Shown here: in pieces, positions 1 through 8,569 of the stretch
Numbering within the stretch: the stretch's first letter is position 1
Layout: each line of letters begins with the position of its first letter
DNA from: Bacteroidaceae bacterium
GTDB taxonomy: Bacteria > Bacteroidota > Bacteroidia > Bacteroidales > Bacteroidaceae
Direction of reading: 5' to 3'
Assembly (NCBI GenBank): GCA_024398785.1
Contig: JAKSIO010000001.1
Location: 620,001 to 684,000, forward strand
Length of the DNA: 64,000 nt
Made by a program: the position numbers and the translations under genes
The notes under the pieces: model-generated
What the model saw: only the letters and a program-made list of their open reading frames with translations
Databases searched by the model: none
What the model was told of the DNA's origin: nothing

Positions 1-1
1 G

Positions 2-277
2 GCTGACCGCAATCTGTATGTGCGTCTGCTGAAACGTGAACCTTCTTTTGCGCGTTGTTTCCAATGCGGAATGTGCTCCGCTACATGTTCAGCCCGTAAT
101 TTTACTGATTATAATATACGCCGTATCCATACGCTGATGCGTCAGGGACAGACTCAGGAACTTGACGCCATGTTGCAGAAATGTATGCTGTGCGGCAAGT
201 GTACTCTTGTATGTCCACGCGGTGTCAATCTGCGTCATCTTATAATCCAGATGCGCAAACTGCTCAATAATGAATAA
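2..277 (+). CDS. HdrC-like 4Fe-4S dicluster protein (5' end cut by window edge)
   Basis: The frame is open to the left edge, so this is the C-terminal ~91 residues of a longer protein. Two clusters of the form CxxCxxCxxxC are visible (around CFQCGMCSATC and CMLCGKCTLVCP), the pattern for two [4Fe-4S] centres in HdrC/GlpC-type electron-transfer subunits. In known Hdr complexes HdrC passes electrons between the flavin subunit HdrA and the catalytic CCG-domain subunit. It lies 5 nt before the fused HdrED-like gene, so the four genes up to 4298 look like one operon. What lies upstream, such as another flavin or hydrogenase subunit, cannot be seen. The assignment to the HdrC type is good; the physiological partner is unknown. 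Confidence 0.8.
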   Translation, partial: ADRNLYVRLLKREPSFARCFQCGMCSATCSARNFTDYNIRRIHTLMRQGQTQELDAMLQKCMLCGKCTLVCPRGVNLRHLIIQMRKLLNNE

Positions 278-282
278 TCATA

Positions 283-2211
283 ATGCATAAGATAAACCTT
301 ATTCCATATAATTCTTTTGTCCTTCCGTTTATTGTGGGCTCTGTAATTATGCTCATAATATGCTTGTGGAAGTATATAAAATGGATAAAGATGTTCAGTC
401 CTGAGCAGCGTAGTGTCTTGCGCAAGAACTGGCTCAGCTGGAAAATCTTTCCTGCTGTGTGGGAAATGATTCGTGAGGGTTTGTTGCATTTCAGAATTTT
501 CAGGAGAAATGTTGTTCTTGGAATAATGCACCAGGCTTATGCCTTCGGATGGTTCCTGCTTATTGTTGTCGGAGCTATGGAGAGCATGACGGCTGTCAGA
601 AGCCTGAATCAGGACAACAATGCCCGTTTTGCTATGGAACTTGTTGAAAACGGAGAGTGGTTTGCTTACTCGAATGACGATGCCTCTTCCGTTGAACTGC
701 TGAAAGAACAGCCGGATAATGTCAAACTACATTACAAACGCCCGTTGCATCTGGCTATTTTCTACAGATATTTTGTTCATTCCACACCACCGCAGTTTAA
801 AAACGCCCATGTCTATTCACATCTTATGGATGGGCTTTTGCTGTATGTCTTCCTTGGTTTGACGCTTGCAATTGTAAAAATGCTGTATTCCAGGATAATG
901 GGAATGCGCTCTACTACAAAGCATACCATTATTGACCGTTTTTCCAAGTTTGCATTATGGATGATTTTCCCGCTGAGGTTCCTTGCCGAGTCTGTCACGG
1001 CATCGCTTTACGGAAACGGCGGCTTTTGTACCATGGCGGTAGCCGGATTGTTTGATCCGGTTATTGTAAAGGGTATGGAACTGTCTTTGTGGACGTTTTA
1101 CTCTGTAGTGCTTGCAATTTTCTTTGTCACATTGCCTTTTACGCGCTATATGCATATTTTTACGGAATTGCTTCTGATTTATTTCCGTAGGATAGGTATG
1201 ACTGAGACAGAGCATAAGACGGGTTACAGCATGTTCCAGCTTAATGCCTGCAGCCGTTGCGGTATATGTATTGACGGTTGTCCGTTAAACAGTATACCGG
1301 GACATAAAGTTCAGGCTGTGTATCTGATCCGTGCAATACGTATGCAGGATAGGGCATCGGTTATCAGAACCATGACGTCTGATTGTCTTATGTGCGGACA
1401 GTGTGCTATTGCCTGTCCGGTTCAGATTGATATTACTGCATTGCGCAAAATCCAGAGAAACAAGGGTGTAATTGATACAAAGGGTAATTACAGTTACCTG
1501 CAAAGCATGCGTTCTCCGTTTAATGCAGTGGGGCGTGTTGCATATTTTGGCGGATGTATGTCACACCTGACACCGGGTATTGTTTCGTCAATGGAGAAAA
1601 TCTTCAATGCCGCAGGTGTAAAATACTGGCACATGGACAAGGAGGCGGGTATCTGCTGCGGACGCCCATTGAGCCAGCAGGGCTTTTTCAATCAGGCTTC
1701 TGAGCTCAGAGAAAAGAATTCCGAGCTTATAAAACAGTCCGAGGCCACTATGCTGGTGACATCGTGTCCAATCTGCTATCAGTCATTTGTCAAAGAATAC
1801 AATCTTGATATTCCTGTAGTGCATCATACTGAATTTATTGACAACCTGATTTCTGAAGGCAAACTGAGAGTTAACAGGAGTCAGTTGCGGACTGCATATC
1901 ATGATCCTTGTGAACTTGGTCGCGGAATGGGTGTGTATGACCCTCCACGCCGTGTTCTGGCTGCAGTCAGCATGCCGCAGAAGGTTAAAATGGAACGTGA
2001 AAACAGTATCTGCTGCGGTTTCAATCTGGGAAATACTGTACTTGGTCTGGGTGATCAGACAAAAGTGCGGAATGCGGCTGTGAAAAATCTGACGCAGAGC
2101 GGTGCGGAAACTATAGTTACGGCTTGCCCTATGTGCAAGAAAGCGTTTTTACATAATAACAGACAATCCGTGCGTGATATAGCCGAGATTGTTGCAGACA
2201 ACATTATATAA
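283..2211 (+). CDS. HdrE/HdrD-like fused membrane iron-sulfur oxidoreductase with two CCG domains
   Basis: 642 residues. The N-terminal ~300 residues hold several hydrophobic segments (about 12-30, 80-100, 182-202, 222-240, 265-290) with histidines such as H83 and H291 that could bind haem b, as in HdrE/NarI-like membrane anchors. Two [4Fe-4S] motifs follow (C323/326/329/333 and C368/371/374/378). Then come two complete CCG domains (C425, CC458-459, C495/C498; and C543, CC577-578, C615/C618), which in HdrD/GlpC-type proteins hold the noncubane cluster acting on disulfides or quinones. This is therefore an HdrE-HdrD arrangement in one chain, likely at the inner membrane exchanging electrons with menaquinone. 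The natural substrate is not known; methanogen CoM-S-S-CoB is not expected here. It sits between HdrC-like and HdrB-like genes, with a 3-nt gap to the next. Confidence 0.82.
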   Translation: MHKINLIPYNSFVLPFIVGSVIMLIICLWKYIKWIKMFSPEQRSVLRKNWLSWKIFPAVWEMIREGLLHFRIFRRNVVLGIMHQAYAFGWFLLIVVGAMESMTAVRSLNQDNNARFAMELVENGEWFAYSNDDASSVELLKEQPDNVKLHYKRPLHLAIFYRYFVHSTPPQFKNAHVYSHLMDGLLLYVFLGLTLAIVKMLYSRIMGMRSTTKHTIIDRFSKFALWMIFPLRFLAESVTASLYGNGGFCTMAVAGLFDPVIVKGMELSLWTFYSVVLAIFFVTLPFTRYMHIFTELLLIYFRRIGMTETEHKTGYSMFQLNACSRCGICIDGCPLNSIPGHKVQAVYLIRAIRMQDRASVIRTMTSDCLMCGQCAIACPVQIDITALRKIQRNKGVIDTKGNYSYLQSMRSPFNAVGRVAYFGGCMSHLTPGIVSSMEKIFNAAGVKYWHMDKEAGICCGRPLSQQGFFNQASELREKNSELIKQSEATMLVTSCPICYQSFVKEYNLDIPVVHHTEFIDNLISEGKLRVNRSQLRTAYHDPCELGRGMGVYDPPRRVLAAVSMPQKVKMERENSICCGFNLGNTVLGLGDQTKVRNAAVKNLTQSGAETIVTACPMCKKAFLHNNRQSVRDIAEIVADNII

Positions 2212-2214
2212 GCA

Positions 2215-3267
2215 ATGAACAGGTATTGGAACGAATATCAGAAAACAATAGCGGACGATCACTATTTTTATGAACGCAGCTGTATAAGACAGACTTTTTT
2301 TCCAGGAAGTGAAACTGCGTTTCTCAGAATTTTGAGAGAAGAACTTGGTAAGGATATTTTTGACGATTTCAGACAGCATACCTGCACCGGTATAGGGTAT
2401 CATGCAGATATTGTTCCTTTTGAAACTACAATGACAGTGTGCGCCCGTCTGTTTTCTCTTATGACGGAGCATGGCTATAAGAATTACGTTCCGTCATGTG
2501 TAACATCGTTCGGAGTGTTTACCGAGGTCTTGCATACCTGGCAGGAACATCCGGAACTGCTTGAAAAAACACGTGAGAATTTGTACAAAGCAACCGGGCG
2601 TGAGTTTGAAATTCCTGAAAATCTTGTACATCCGTCAGATATTATCTATAAATTCAGAGAAGAACTGGCCGGTAAGATGAAATACCGTCTTGTAAACAGT
2701 TTTACAGGAAAACCGTTGAAAGTTGTAGAGCATATTGGTTGCCATTATGCAAAAATTTTCCCGGATAAGGGCGTTGGAAAGGCTGAATTTCCATATGTAT
2801 TGGCCGGTATGATTGAATCATGGGGTGGTGAAGTAGTTGATTATCCGGAGCGCCGTCATTGTTGCGGATTCGGATTCAGACAATATCTTATCCAGGAAAA
2901 CCGCGGGTATTCCATTTCGAATACAAAGAAGAAACTTGAATCTATGGAACCGTACGAACCGGATTTTATTGTTACAAATTGCCCTGGATGTACGCTTTTT
3001 CTTGACCGTTGGCAGTATACCATTGCGGAAATGGAACATAAGACGTATGACAAGGACGGATACGGAATTCCGGTGCTGACATACGAAGAAATGGCCGGTT
3101 TGCTCCTTGGTTACAATCCATGGGAACTTGGATTGCAGATACACCAGGTCCAGGCAGACCATCTGCTTGACAAAATAGGTATTGAGTACAATATTAATGA
3201 CAAATATAAGGGTGTTAGCGGAACCATATTCCGTAAACCCGAAAAACCGACAATATTACAGGTATGA
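2215..3267 (+). CDS. HdrB-like CCG-domain protein
   Basis: 350 residues, soluble. The C-terminal half carries one full CCG domain: C176 (IGCHYA), CC216-217 (HCCGFGF) and C256/C259 (NCPGC), the ligands of the noncubane [4Fe-4S] cluster in HdrB. The N-terminal half has the CCG shape but is degenerate: FFPGS where PGC is usual, C57-T-G in place of CCG, and C95-VTS in place of CxxC. So probably only the C-terminal cluster is built. The gene overlaps hdrA by 4 bp (ATGA), indicating translational coupling. By family, HdrB is the catalytic thiol/disulfide subunit of soluble HdrABC; here the substrate is unknown. Confidence 0.78.
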   Translation: MNRYWNEYQKTIADDHYFYERSCIRQTFFPGSETAFLRILREELGKDIFDDFRQHTCTGIGYHADIVPFETTMTVCARLFSLMTEHGYKNYVPSCVTSFGVFTEVLHTWQEHPELLEKTRENLYKATGREFEIPENLVHPSDIIYKFREELAGKMKYRLVNSFTGKPLKVVEHIGCHYAKIFPDKGVGKAEFPYVLAGMIESWGGEVVDYPERRHCCGFGFRQYLIQENRGYSISNTKKKLESMEPYEPDFIVTNCPGCTLFLDRWQYTIAEMEHKTYDKDGYGIPVLTYEEMAGLLLGYNPWELGLQIHQVQADHLLDKIGIEYNINDKYKGVSGTIFRKPEKPTILQV

Positions 3268-4298
3268 CAACAGTTGCAATAGTAGGGGCAGGAGTTGCAG
3301 GAATTGAGGCTGCAAGTGTACTTGCCGCACATGGAGTAAAGGTCAAATTGTTTGAAAAAGAGGCATCGGTTCTTGGCAACCTTCGCTCCAAGGCTTTCCT
3401 TTTCCCTAATTTTCAGGCTTCAGATCAGATTGTTGACAGTTTGACGGCTAAATTGCTGGTCGATGGAATAGAAACAATCACCGCAATGGAAATTGTTGAT
3501 ATCAAACATACATCTGACGGTTGGCATTTGTCGGACAACAAGAATCATGATTATTTGGCTGATGCAGTGCTTGTATCTACCGGATATAAGGTTTTTGATG
3601 CTGCAAGGAAAGAAGAACTTGGTTATGGTATATACAAGGGTGTGATTACATCGCTTGATATGGAGGCAATGATCAAGGCAGACAAACTTGTCAATGCTGT
3701 AAACGCAACTCCGCGCAAAATTGCATTTTTGCAGTGCGTAGGTTCAAGAGATGAAAAGGTAGGTAACCATTATTGTTCAAAAGTTTGCTGCGTAACAGCT
3801 GTAAAACAAGCAATAGAGGTCAAGAAACGCTTGCCTCAATGTGAAGTTACAATATTCTATATGGATTTGCGTATGTGGGGACAAGGTTTTGAAGAGATGT
3901 ACCGTACAGCTCAGGAACAATATAAAATCAATTTTGTCCGCGGACGTATAAGCGAGGCCGCCGCTACTTTTGATGGCCGTATACAACTCAAGTCAGAAGA
4001 TACCCTGCTTGGTCTTCCATTAAAAATGACAACTGATCTTCTTGTTCTTATGGTAGGTATGGAACCAAGTGAAGGTACTGTCAATCTTGGAAAGAAATGT
4101 TCAATCTGCGGTGATTACGGCTTTATTCAGAGCACTAATCCGCATCTTTCAGATAATACAACTGCCATTGACGGCCTGTTTGTTGCAGGAACAGCAAAGC
4201 GTCCGATGACAGTTCAGGACTGTGTTAATGACGGACGCAGTGCAGCTCTTGCTATATTAAGTAGGATTGATACTACGGGCAATCTTGGCGCAGAGTGA
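3264..4298 (+). CDS. HdrA-like FAD-dependent pyridine nucleotide-disulfide oxidoreductase
   Basis: 344 residues. It begins with a dinucleotide-binding fold (VGAGVAGIEAA, residues 7-17). A HdrA-specific cysteine set lies in the middle (C158-V-G-S-R, then C171-xxx-CC175-176), followed by YMDLRMWGQGFEEMY-type sequence, which is characteristic of HdrA and QmoA/B. Classical methanogen HdrA is about 650 residues with extra ferredoxin domains. This short form resembles the compact HdrA of Qmo and bacterial Hdr-like complexes, and probably binds FAD and one [4Fe-4S] cluster. It is the last gene of the + strand Hdr cluster, and its final 42 bp overlap the convergent SDR gene. It could act with NAD(P)H or with a ferredoxin partner located outside the window. 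Confidence 0.8.
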   Translation: MTTVAIVGAGVAGIEAASVLAAHGVKVKLFEKEASVLGNLRSKAFLFPNFQASDQIVDSLTAKLLVDGIETITAMEIVDIKHTSDGWHLSDNKNHDYLADAVLVSTGYKVFDAARKEELGYGIYKGVITSLDMEAMIKADKLVNAVNATPRKIAFLQCVGSRDEKVGNHYCSKVCCVTAVKQAIEVKKRLPQCEVTIFYMDLRMWGQGFEEMYRTAQEQYKINFVRGRISEAAATFDGRIQLKSEDTLLGLPLKMTTDLLVLMVGMEPSEGTVNLGKKCSICGDYGFIQSTNPHLSDNTTAIDGLFVAGTAKRPMTVQDCVNDGRSAALAILSRIDTTGNLGAE

Positions 4299-5060
4299 CG
4301 GGAAGAAGCGTTTTATGTAAACCATAAGAAGTTCTGTCCTTCCTACAAGTACCTCGCGTTTCTTTTTGCAGATGGCGCGTGCAATTTTGCGTCCTGCCTG
4401 CTGTGCAGTACAGCCTGCAGCCTGACCGGCGTCCATTTTTGCGTGCTGTTTTCCGTCTTTTTCCAATGCGTAGAAAGAAATCTTTGTCTGTACGCGTCCG
4501 GGACATACTATAGTTACACGTATTCCCTGTTTGTAGTACTCAGCCTGAACAGTTTCAAAAAAGCCGTAGAGTGCATGCTTTGAAGAACTGTATGCACATC
4601 GTAGAGGAAATCCGAAACGGCCGTTTATGCTTGTGGTAACAACCAACTGACCTGAACCGCGTTCAACCATTCTGGGCAGAATCTGCTTTGTCATTATAAC
4701 AGGAGCAAAGTAATTTATGTTCATTACTTTGTTTATAACGCTCATTTCTGTCTCTATAGTAGTTCCTCTTTGGCTGATGCCGGCGTTGTTGTAAAAGATG
4801 TCAATTTTGTTCTCAAGACTCCATGCCTTATCGGCAAGTTCTGCAACCTGATCAAGTTTTGAAAGGTCGAAGGGGAGAGCGTAAGCATTTCCTGCTCCCA
4901 GTTCCTTGCATTTTTTGCAGGCCTCTTCAAGAAGATTCTCTTCCAATGCAGTCAATATTAAGGTCGCGCCCAAACGTGCGCAGGCATATGCGGTCTCAAG
5001 TCCGATACCGCTTGATGACCCTGTTATCCAAACAACCTTTCCTTGTAACTTTTTCTTCAT
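4257..5060 (-). CDS. Short-chain dehydrogenase/reductase
   Basis: 267 residues of classical SDR architecture: TGSSSGIG cofactor loop near residues 14-21, YNNAG, catalytic Ser in TTSING and YSSSKHA (Tyr-xxx-Lys) around residues 157-163, and a CPG motif after it. The C-terminal basic, hydrophobic stretch may contact a membrane. The general type resembles lipid-active SDRs (DHRS7-like, keto-sphinganine reductase-like), but substrate cannot be read from sequence. It lies 19 nt downstream of a threonine-synthase-family PLP enzyme and is probably cotranscribed with it. Its 3' end overlaps hdrA by 42 bp in the opposite orientation. Family assignment is firm; role is inferred only from neighbours. 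Confidence 0.85.
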   Translation of the reverse strand: MKKKLQGKVVWITGSSSGIGLETAYACARLGATLILTALEENLLEEACKKCKELGAGNAYALPFDLSKLDQVAELADKAWSLENKIDIFYNNAGISQRGTTIETEMSVINKVMNINYFAPVIMTKQILPRMVERGSGQLVVTTSINGRFGFPLRCAYSSSKHALYGFFETVQAEYYKQGIRVTIVCPGRVQTKISFYALEKDGKQHAKMDAGQAAGCTAQQAGRKIARAICKKKREVLVGRTELLMVYIKRFFPSLCAKIARSINPT

Positions 5061-5079
5061 TTGGTGTTTTGTATTTTAT

Positions 5080-6303
5080 TCATTCATTATAGTTTTCAAC
5101 AGCATCTCTGAACCATGCGGCACGGCCGGAGCCCTCTCCGATGTTCAATAATACTGTATCTCCATTCTTAATAAGACCATCTTTTACAGCCTGGTGAAAA
5201 CCTGCTATACATACTACTGATGCAGGACCGAAACAGATGCCGGTTTCTTTCTTTGTTTCATAACCGTAACGTACAACCTGTTCCTCCTTTATGCGAACAA
5301 ATGAACCGTTGCTTTTCTTGACAATAGGAGCAACAATAGGGTACATACCTGGTGTGCCGGCAGATAGAATTGAAATCTTTGTGGTTGGAGTAATGCTGGG
5401 GTAGTGCTCCTGATATCCTTCCGGAAATCTGTTTTCAACAGCCCATTCCCATGCCTGAACCATAGGATCACATGTATCCTGCTGTACAAGCAGCATGCGT
5501 GGCATTTTGCACTCAGGCATGATTTTGTGCAGTTCGTCCATACCTTTATTGAATGCTATGGGGCTTGTTCCTCCTGCAACGGCCTGCATGTAAACTGTAG
5601 GCATCTGACCTAATTGACGGATACATTCAAATACAAGTGTTTTTTTTGCTTCTACGCGTATGGGGTCAATATTGCCGGCTGATATCATTACATTGTTGGC
5701 TTTATGAAATTCTGCAGCTTCTTTTTTTGCAGCTCCATAGTTACCTTTGCTTATAATAATCTCCTGTCCTGTTGCTTTGATGGCATTGATTGAATCGGGA
5801 TACATGTCGCATGGAGCAAACAGATGAAATTTGATACCGGCCTTGGCAAGATATGTGCTATAGGCGGTAGCAGTGTTTCCTGTTGAAGCAAGGCAATAAT
5901 CCGTTACGCCATTCTCCTTGAACATGGTGGCTGCAAGGCTGGCTGCAATATCCTTAAATGTTCCTGTGCCGCCGTTCTGATCGTTGCGTACTACTAATAC
6001 ACGACAATCAATGTTGTGTTCTTTTGCTTCTTTTTCAAGAAAACTCCATTCTTGAATATCAACAGCACCTTCATTCAAACTGAAGATTTGACTATCATTC
6101 TCTATAGGGAGAAAATCTTTGTAATGATAGAAATTTGATACCTTTTCCGCTTTGAGCAGTTCATTCAGTTTGGCATAATCCGAGAAATACTCAACTGTAG
6201 CATAATTGCTTCCACATGTGCACAACTGGTCATTCTCAAACCAATCTTTGGCTGTACCAATTACCTTACCGCACTTTTTGCAAACCAATTGATATTTAGA
6301 CAT
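5080..6303 (-). CDS. PLP-dependent threonine-synthase-family enzyme (cysteate synthase-like possible)
   Basis: 407 residues. The N-terminus is a zinc-ribbon-like pair (CKKCG and CTCG, residues 8-32), as in archaeal-type threonine synthases and their paralogue cysteate synthase. The PLP lysine is in GTGTFKD, the substrate/phosphate loop in ASTGNTATA, and a Gly-rich PLP-phosphate loop in VAGGTSP. The usual EGxTPL substrate motif of threonine synthase is replaced by NEGAVDI, which argues against ordinary ThrC. As I know the family, Bacteroidota ThrC is normally another subtype encoded in a thrABC operon. Cysteate synthase (phosphoserine plus sulfite) feeds coenzyme M in methanogens and sulfonolipids in some Bacteroidota; the SDR next door would suit the latter. 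This is a hypothesis, with threonine synthase the alternative. Confidence 0.6.
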   Translation of the reverse strand: MSKYQLVCKKCGKVIGTAKDWFENDQLCTCGSNYATVEYFSDYAKLNELLKAEKVSNFYHYKDFLPIENDSQIFSLNEGAVDIQEWSFLEKEAKEHNIDCRVLVVRNDQNGGTGTFKDIAASLAATMFKENGVTDYCLASTGNTATAYSTYLAKAGIKFHLFAPCDMYPDSINAIKATGQEIIISKGNYGAAKKEAAEFHKANNVMISAGNIDPIRVEAKKTLVFECIRQLGQMPTVYMQAVAGGTSPIAFNKGMDELHKIMPECKMPRMLLVQQDTCDPMVQAWEWAVENRFPEGYQEHYPSITPTTKISILSAGTPGMYPIVAPIVKKSNGSFVRIKEEQVVRYGYETKKETGICFGPASVVCIAGFHQAVKDGLIKNGDTVLLNIGEGSGRAAWFRDAVENYNE

Positions 6304-6310
6304 AAATTTG

Positions 6311-7276
6311 TTAGAATATGTTATATGTTAGTTTTATATTTAATACAGGATAAACAGGGAATCTGTTTATGATATTAAGATAATCTCCAACTTGTCCACG
6401 GACATTGGTAACATCTTTGCTGAGACTTACTCCATCATGCATAACAATATCAGGTCTTCCTCCCCAGAACAACAGGCCGCAGTCGCAGCCCAGTTTTAAT
6501 CTTTCGGCTTTCTGAAAAGGAACTCCAGAATATCCGAACCCCAAGTAGGGCCTGAATGCGTTGACGTATGCTGATGCCTTAACCATACAGTCATTGTCGG
6601 GCTCCAGCATATATGTGTTGCCGTCTTCTTTGAATTCTCCCATATTGATACCCATTCTTCCGTAGGCCAGGATAATTCTTTTGATATTATCAGGACAATC
6701 AATTGTGATTCCTCTGTATGATATAAAAGGCTGGTCACTGTCCAGGCAATCATATATGTTGTTGTACATATTGACCATTACCAGAGTAGGCATTTCGTAC
6801 GTTGTGTTGTATGCTTTTCCTATTTTGCTTTTTCCTAAGTAGAAACCTGCTGTCAGTTGCCAATTCTTATTTTTGAATGGTGTAACATCTATCAGCAGTT
6901 TGTATTGTGTCATTGTAGGTGTGCCTGTAACATCAACAACATCATCTTTCATGTCATATCCTATTGCTTGTTTCAATAAGCTTGACATACGTGAAAACTT
7001 TGTAGTAGGGTTACCGTTTTCATCTGTTGTTGTCTGATTTCCGTCTCCAACCTGCATTCCAAAGTGCATTTTGTATTTGAAATGCGGCATGAATGCGACT
7101 CCAGTACGGACTTTGAACAAATCACCCACAGGCATGGATACATCAACATCTATTCCGGTAGTACCTAATGCCAATGAAAAATCAAGATGATTGAAACTTT
7201 CAAATTTACCCTTTTCAGCATACAACAAATTGCTGATCAGGAACAGACATATAGTTATAAGCAGTAGTTTTTTCAT
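6311..7276 (-). CDS. Secreted hypothetical protein, possible outer-membrane barrel
   Basis: 321 residues starting with a clear signal peptide (lysines, then LLLITICLFLISNLLYA). The mature part is rich in alternating hydrophobic/aromatic strands, glycine turns and a final aromatic-ended strand (IKLTYNIF), the usual look of an outer-membrane beta-barrel or a periplasmic beta protein. I do not recognise a named family. It directly follows the secreted protein at 7277-8497 with no spacer, so the two are probably translated from one message within the envelope cluster that includes the OmpA-family gene and the large lipoprotein. Function unknown. Confidence 0.6.
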   Translation of the reverse strand: MKKLLLITICLFLISNLLYAEKGKFESFNHLDFSLALGTTGIDVDVSMPVGDLFKVRTGVAFMPHFKYKMHFGMQVGDGNQTTTDENGNPTTKFSRMSSLLKQAIGYDMKDDVVDVTGTPTMTQYKLLIDVTPFKNKNWQLTAGFYLGKSKIGKAYNTTYEMPTLVMVNMYNNIYDCLDSDQPFISYRGITIDCPDNIKRIILAYGRMGINMGEFKEDGNTYMLEPDNDCMVKASAYVNAFRPYLGFGYSGVPFQKAERLKLGCDCGLLFWGGRPDIVMHDGVSLSKDVTNVRGQVGDYLNIINRFPVYPVLNIKLTYNIF

Positions 7277-8497
7277 TTACCTGACATGAATTTTCTGCCC
7301 GTTTATTATATATGTTCCGCTTTCAAGATCATTTATTGACCAGCATCTGTCTGTAACCAGAGTTCCGTCAATTGAATATACCGTGAAAGGAGTATTGATG
7401 GTATTTTCAATTTCAGGAGTTTCTGTTATTATTTTTTTGTAAAACTCATACGCTGTTGCTGTCAATGCCGAATATTGTTCGCTCCGATTATCTTCTGAAA
7501 CCAGGATATATGCGCTGTTGGCAGGAATGTTGGCCAAATCTGACGCTTTGACAAAACCCAGTGTGCCGTTACTGGTAGTACCAAGAATGCGCATTGTATT
7601 TTTGTCATAGCTGACGCAATTGTTGTGATTCTTTGTGGTATTCATATAATATACGCCTTTCATTATATTCTCCGGCGTGGTTGGCATGTCGCTCTTAATT
7701 ATATCTATTCGGTTGTCGGAAGGATTTTTGCTTGAACATTCAATTATTACAGGTGTTGCCGCAGGTATAATACCGTTGATTTCCGTTAATTGTACTGCGC
7801 CTTTGCAAATATCTGAAATAATGTAAACCTTCATTCCGGGGCTGGCTGTTTGAAACGCAAATCCGGCATAGAAAGTAGAGTAATACTTATTTTTTGCATG
7901 AATTGTTGGCTGTATTCCAAAATAACTGTCAGTTTTTGAATCAATTGGTGTAAAAGACCAGCAGCGGCAGTCTTCAATAGTTTTCCCTTTTTGACGCAAT
8001 GCAATTAAGTCTGCGATTGTTGATGGGGGAATGACGCTTATTTCACCGGTGGTCTTATTTGTGGCAATTCTATCGTAAAGTGTGATTTCAATAGATGATA
8101 TCTGTAAATATGGTACATACTGTTGATTATCTTCCTGCCGCATCGAAAAATACCGGTTGAGAATCTGATATGTACTTATGTCCTGTGAGGCAATATTATA
8201 ACCTTGATTACCAGATGAACCGTTTTTTTGTGAAACATACATTACGGCTGAGGGATCAGATATAATATCGTCGCTTTTTTCTTTTAATTCTATTGCTCCC
8301 AAATCAACACCTTGAGTCAGTATTTCCATAATGTCGTCAATATCCCGGCTTATTGTTGTACTGCTGGTGTTGTCTACAATATGTATATAACGTTCTGTAC
8401 CGTAGTTGTTTACCCGATAGTATCCTGCTTGGAGTTGTGCATGTGCAACACTTGTTAAAGCAGTCAGAAAACTTAATATAGTTATTATTCGTCTCAT
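7277..8497 (-). CDS. Secreted hypothetical protein with Bacteroidales-type C-terminal segment
   Basis: The ORF could start further upstream, but the ATG at 8497 gives a 406-residue protein with a typical signal peptide (MRRIITILSFLTALTSVAHA), so I place the start there. Around residues 210-260 is a segment of the form YYSTFYAGFAF ... GIIPAATPVII that is also recognisable in the secreted protein at 36819-37643. The C-terminus (VYSIDGTLV ... GTYIINGQKIHV) is the conserved tail seen on many exported Bacteroidales proteins and may be a sorting or anchoring element. No enzyme motif seen. It is 21 nt downstream of the OmpA-family gene. Function unknown. Confidence 0.6.
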   Translation of the reverse strand: MRRIITILSFLTALTSVAHAQLQAGYYRVNNYGTERYIHIVDNTSSTTISRDIDDIMEILTQGVDLGAIELKEKSDDIISDPSAVMYVSQKNGSSGNQGYNIASQDISTYQILNRYFSMRQEDNQQYVPYLQISSIEITLYDRIATNKTTGEISVIPPSTIADLIALRQKGKTIEDCRCWSFTPIDSKTDSYFGIQPTIHAKNKYYSTFYAGFAFQTASPGMKVYIISDICKGAVQLTEINGIIPAATPVIIECSSKNPSDNRIDIIKSDMPTTPENIMKGVYYMNTTKNHNNCVSYDKNTMRILGTTSNGTLGFVKASDLANIPANSAYILVSEDNRSEQYSALTATAYEFYKKIITETPEIENTINTPFTVYSIDGTLVTDRCWSINDLESGTYIINGQKIHVR

Positions 8498-8569
8498 ACT
8501 AAAACAGAAACCTGTCAATAGCCCGATAAGGCTGTTGACAGGCTCCAATTGATAATATTTCAGTTTAAA

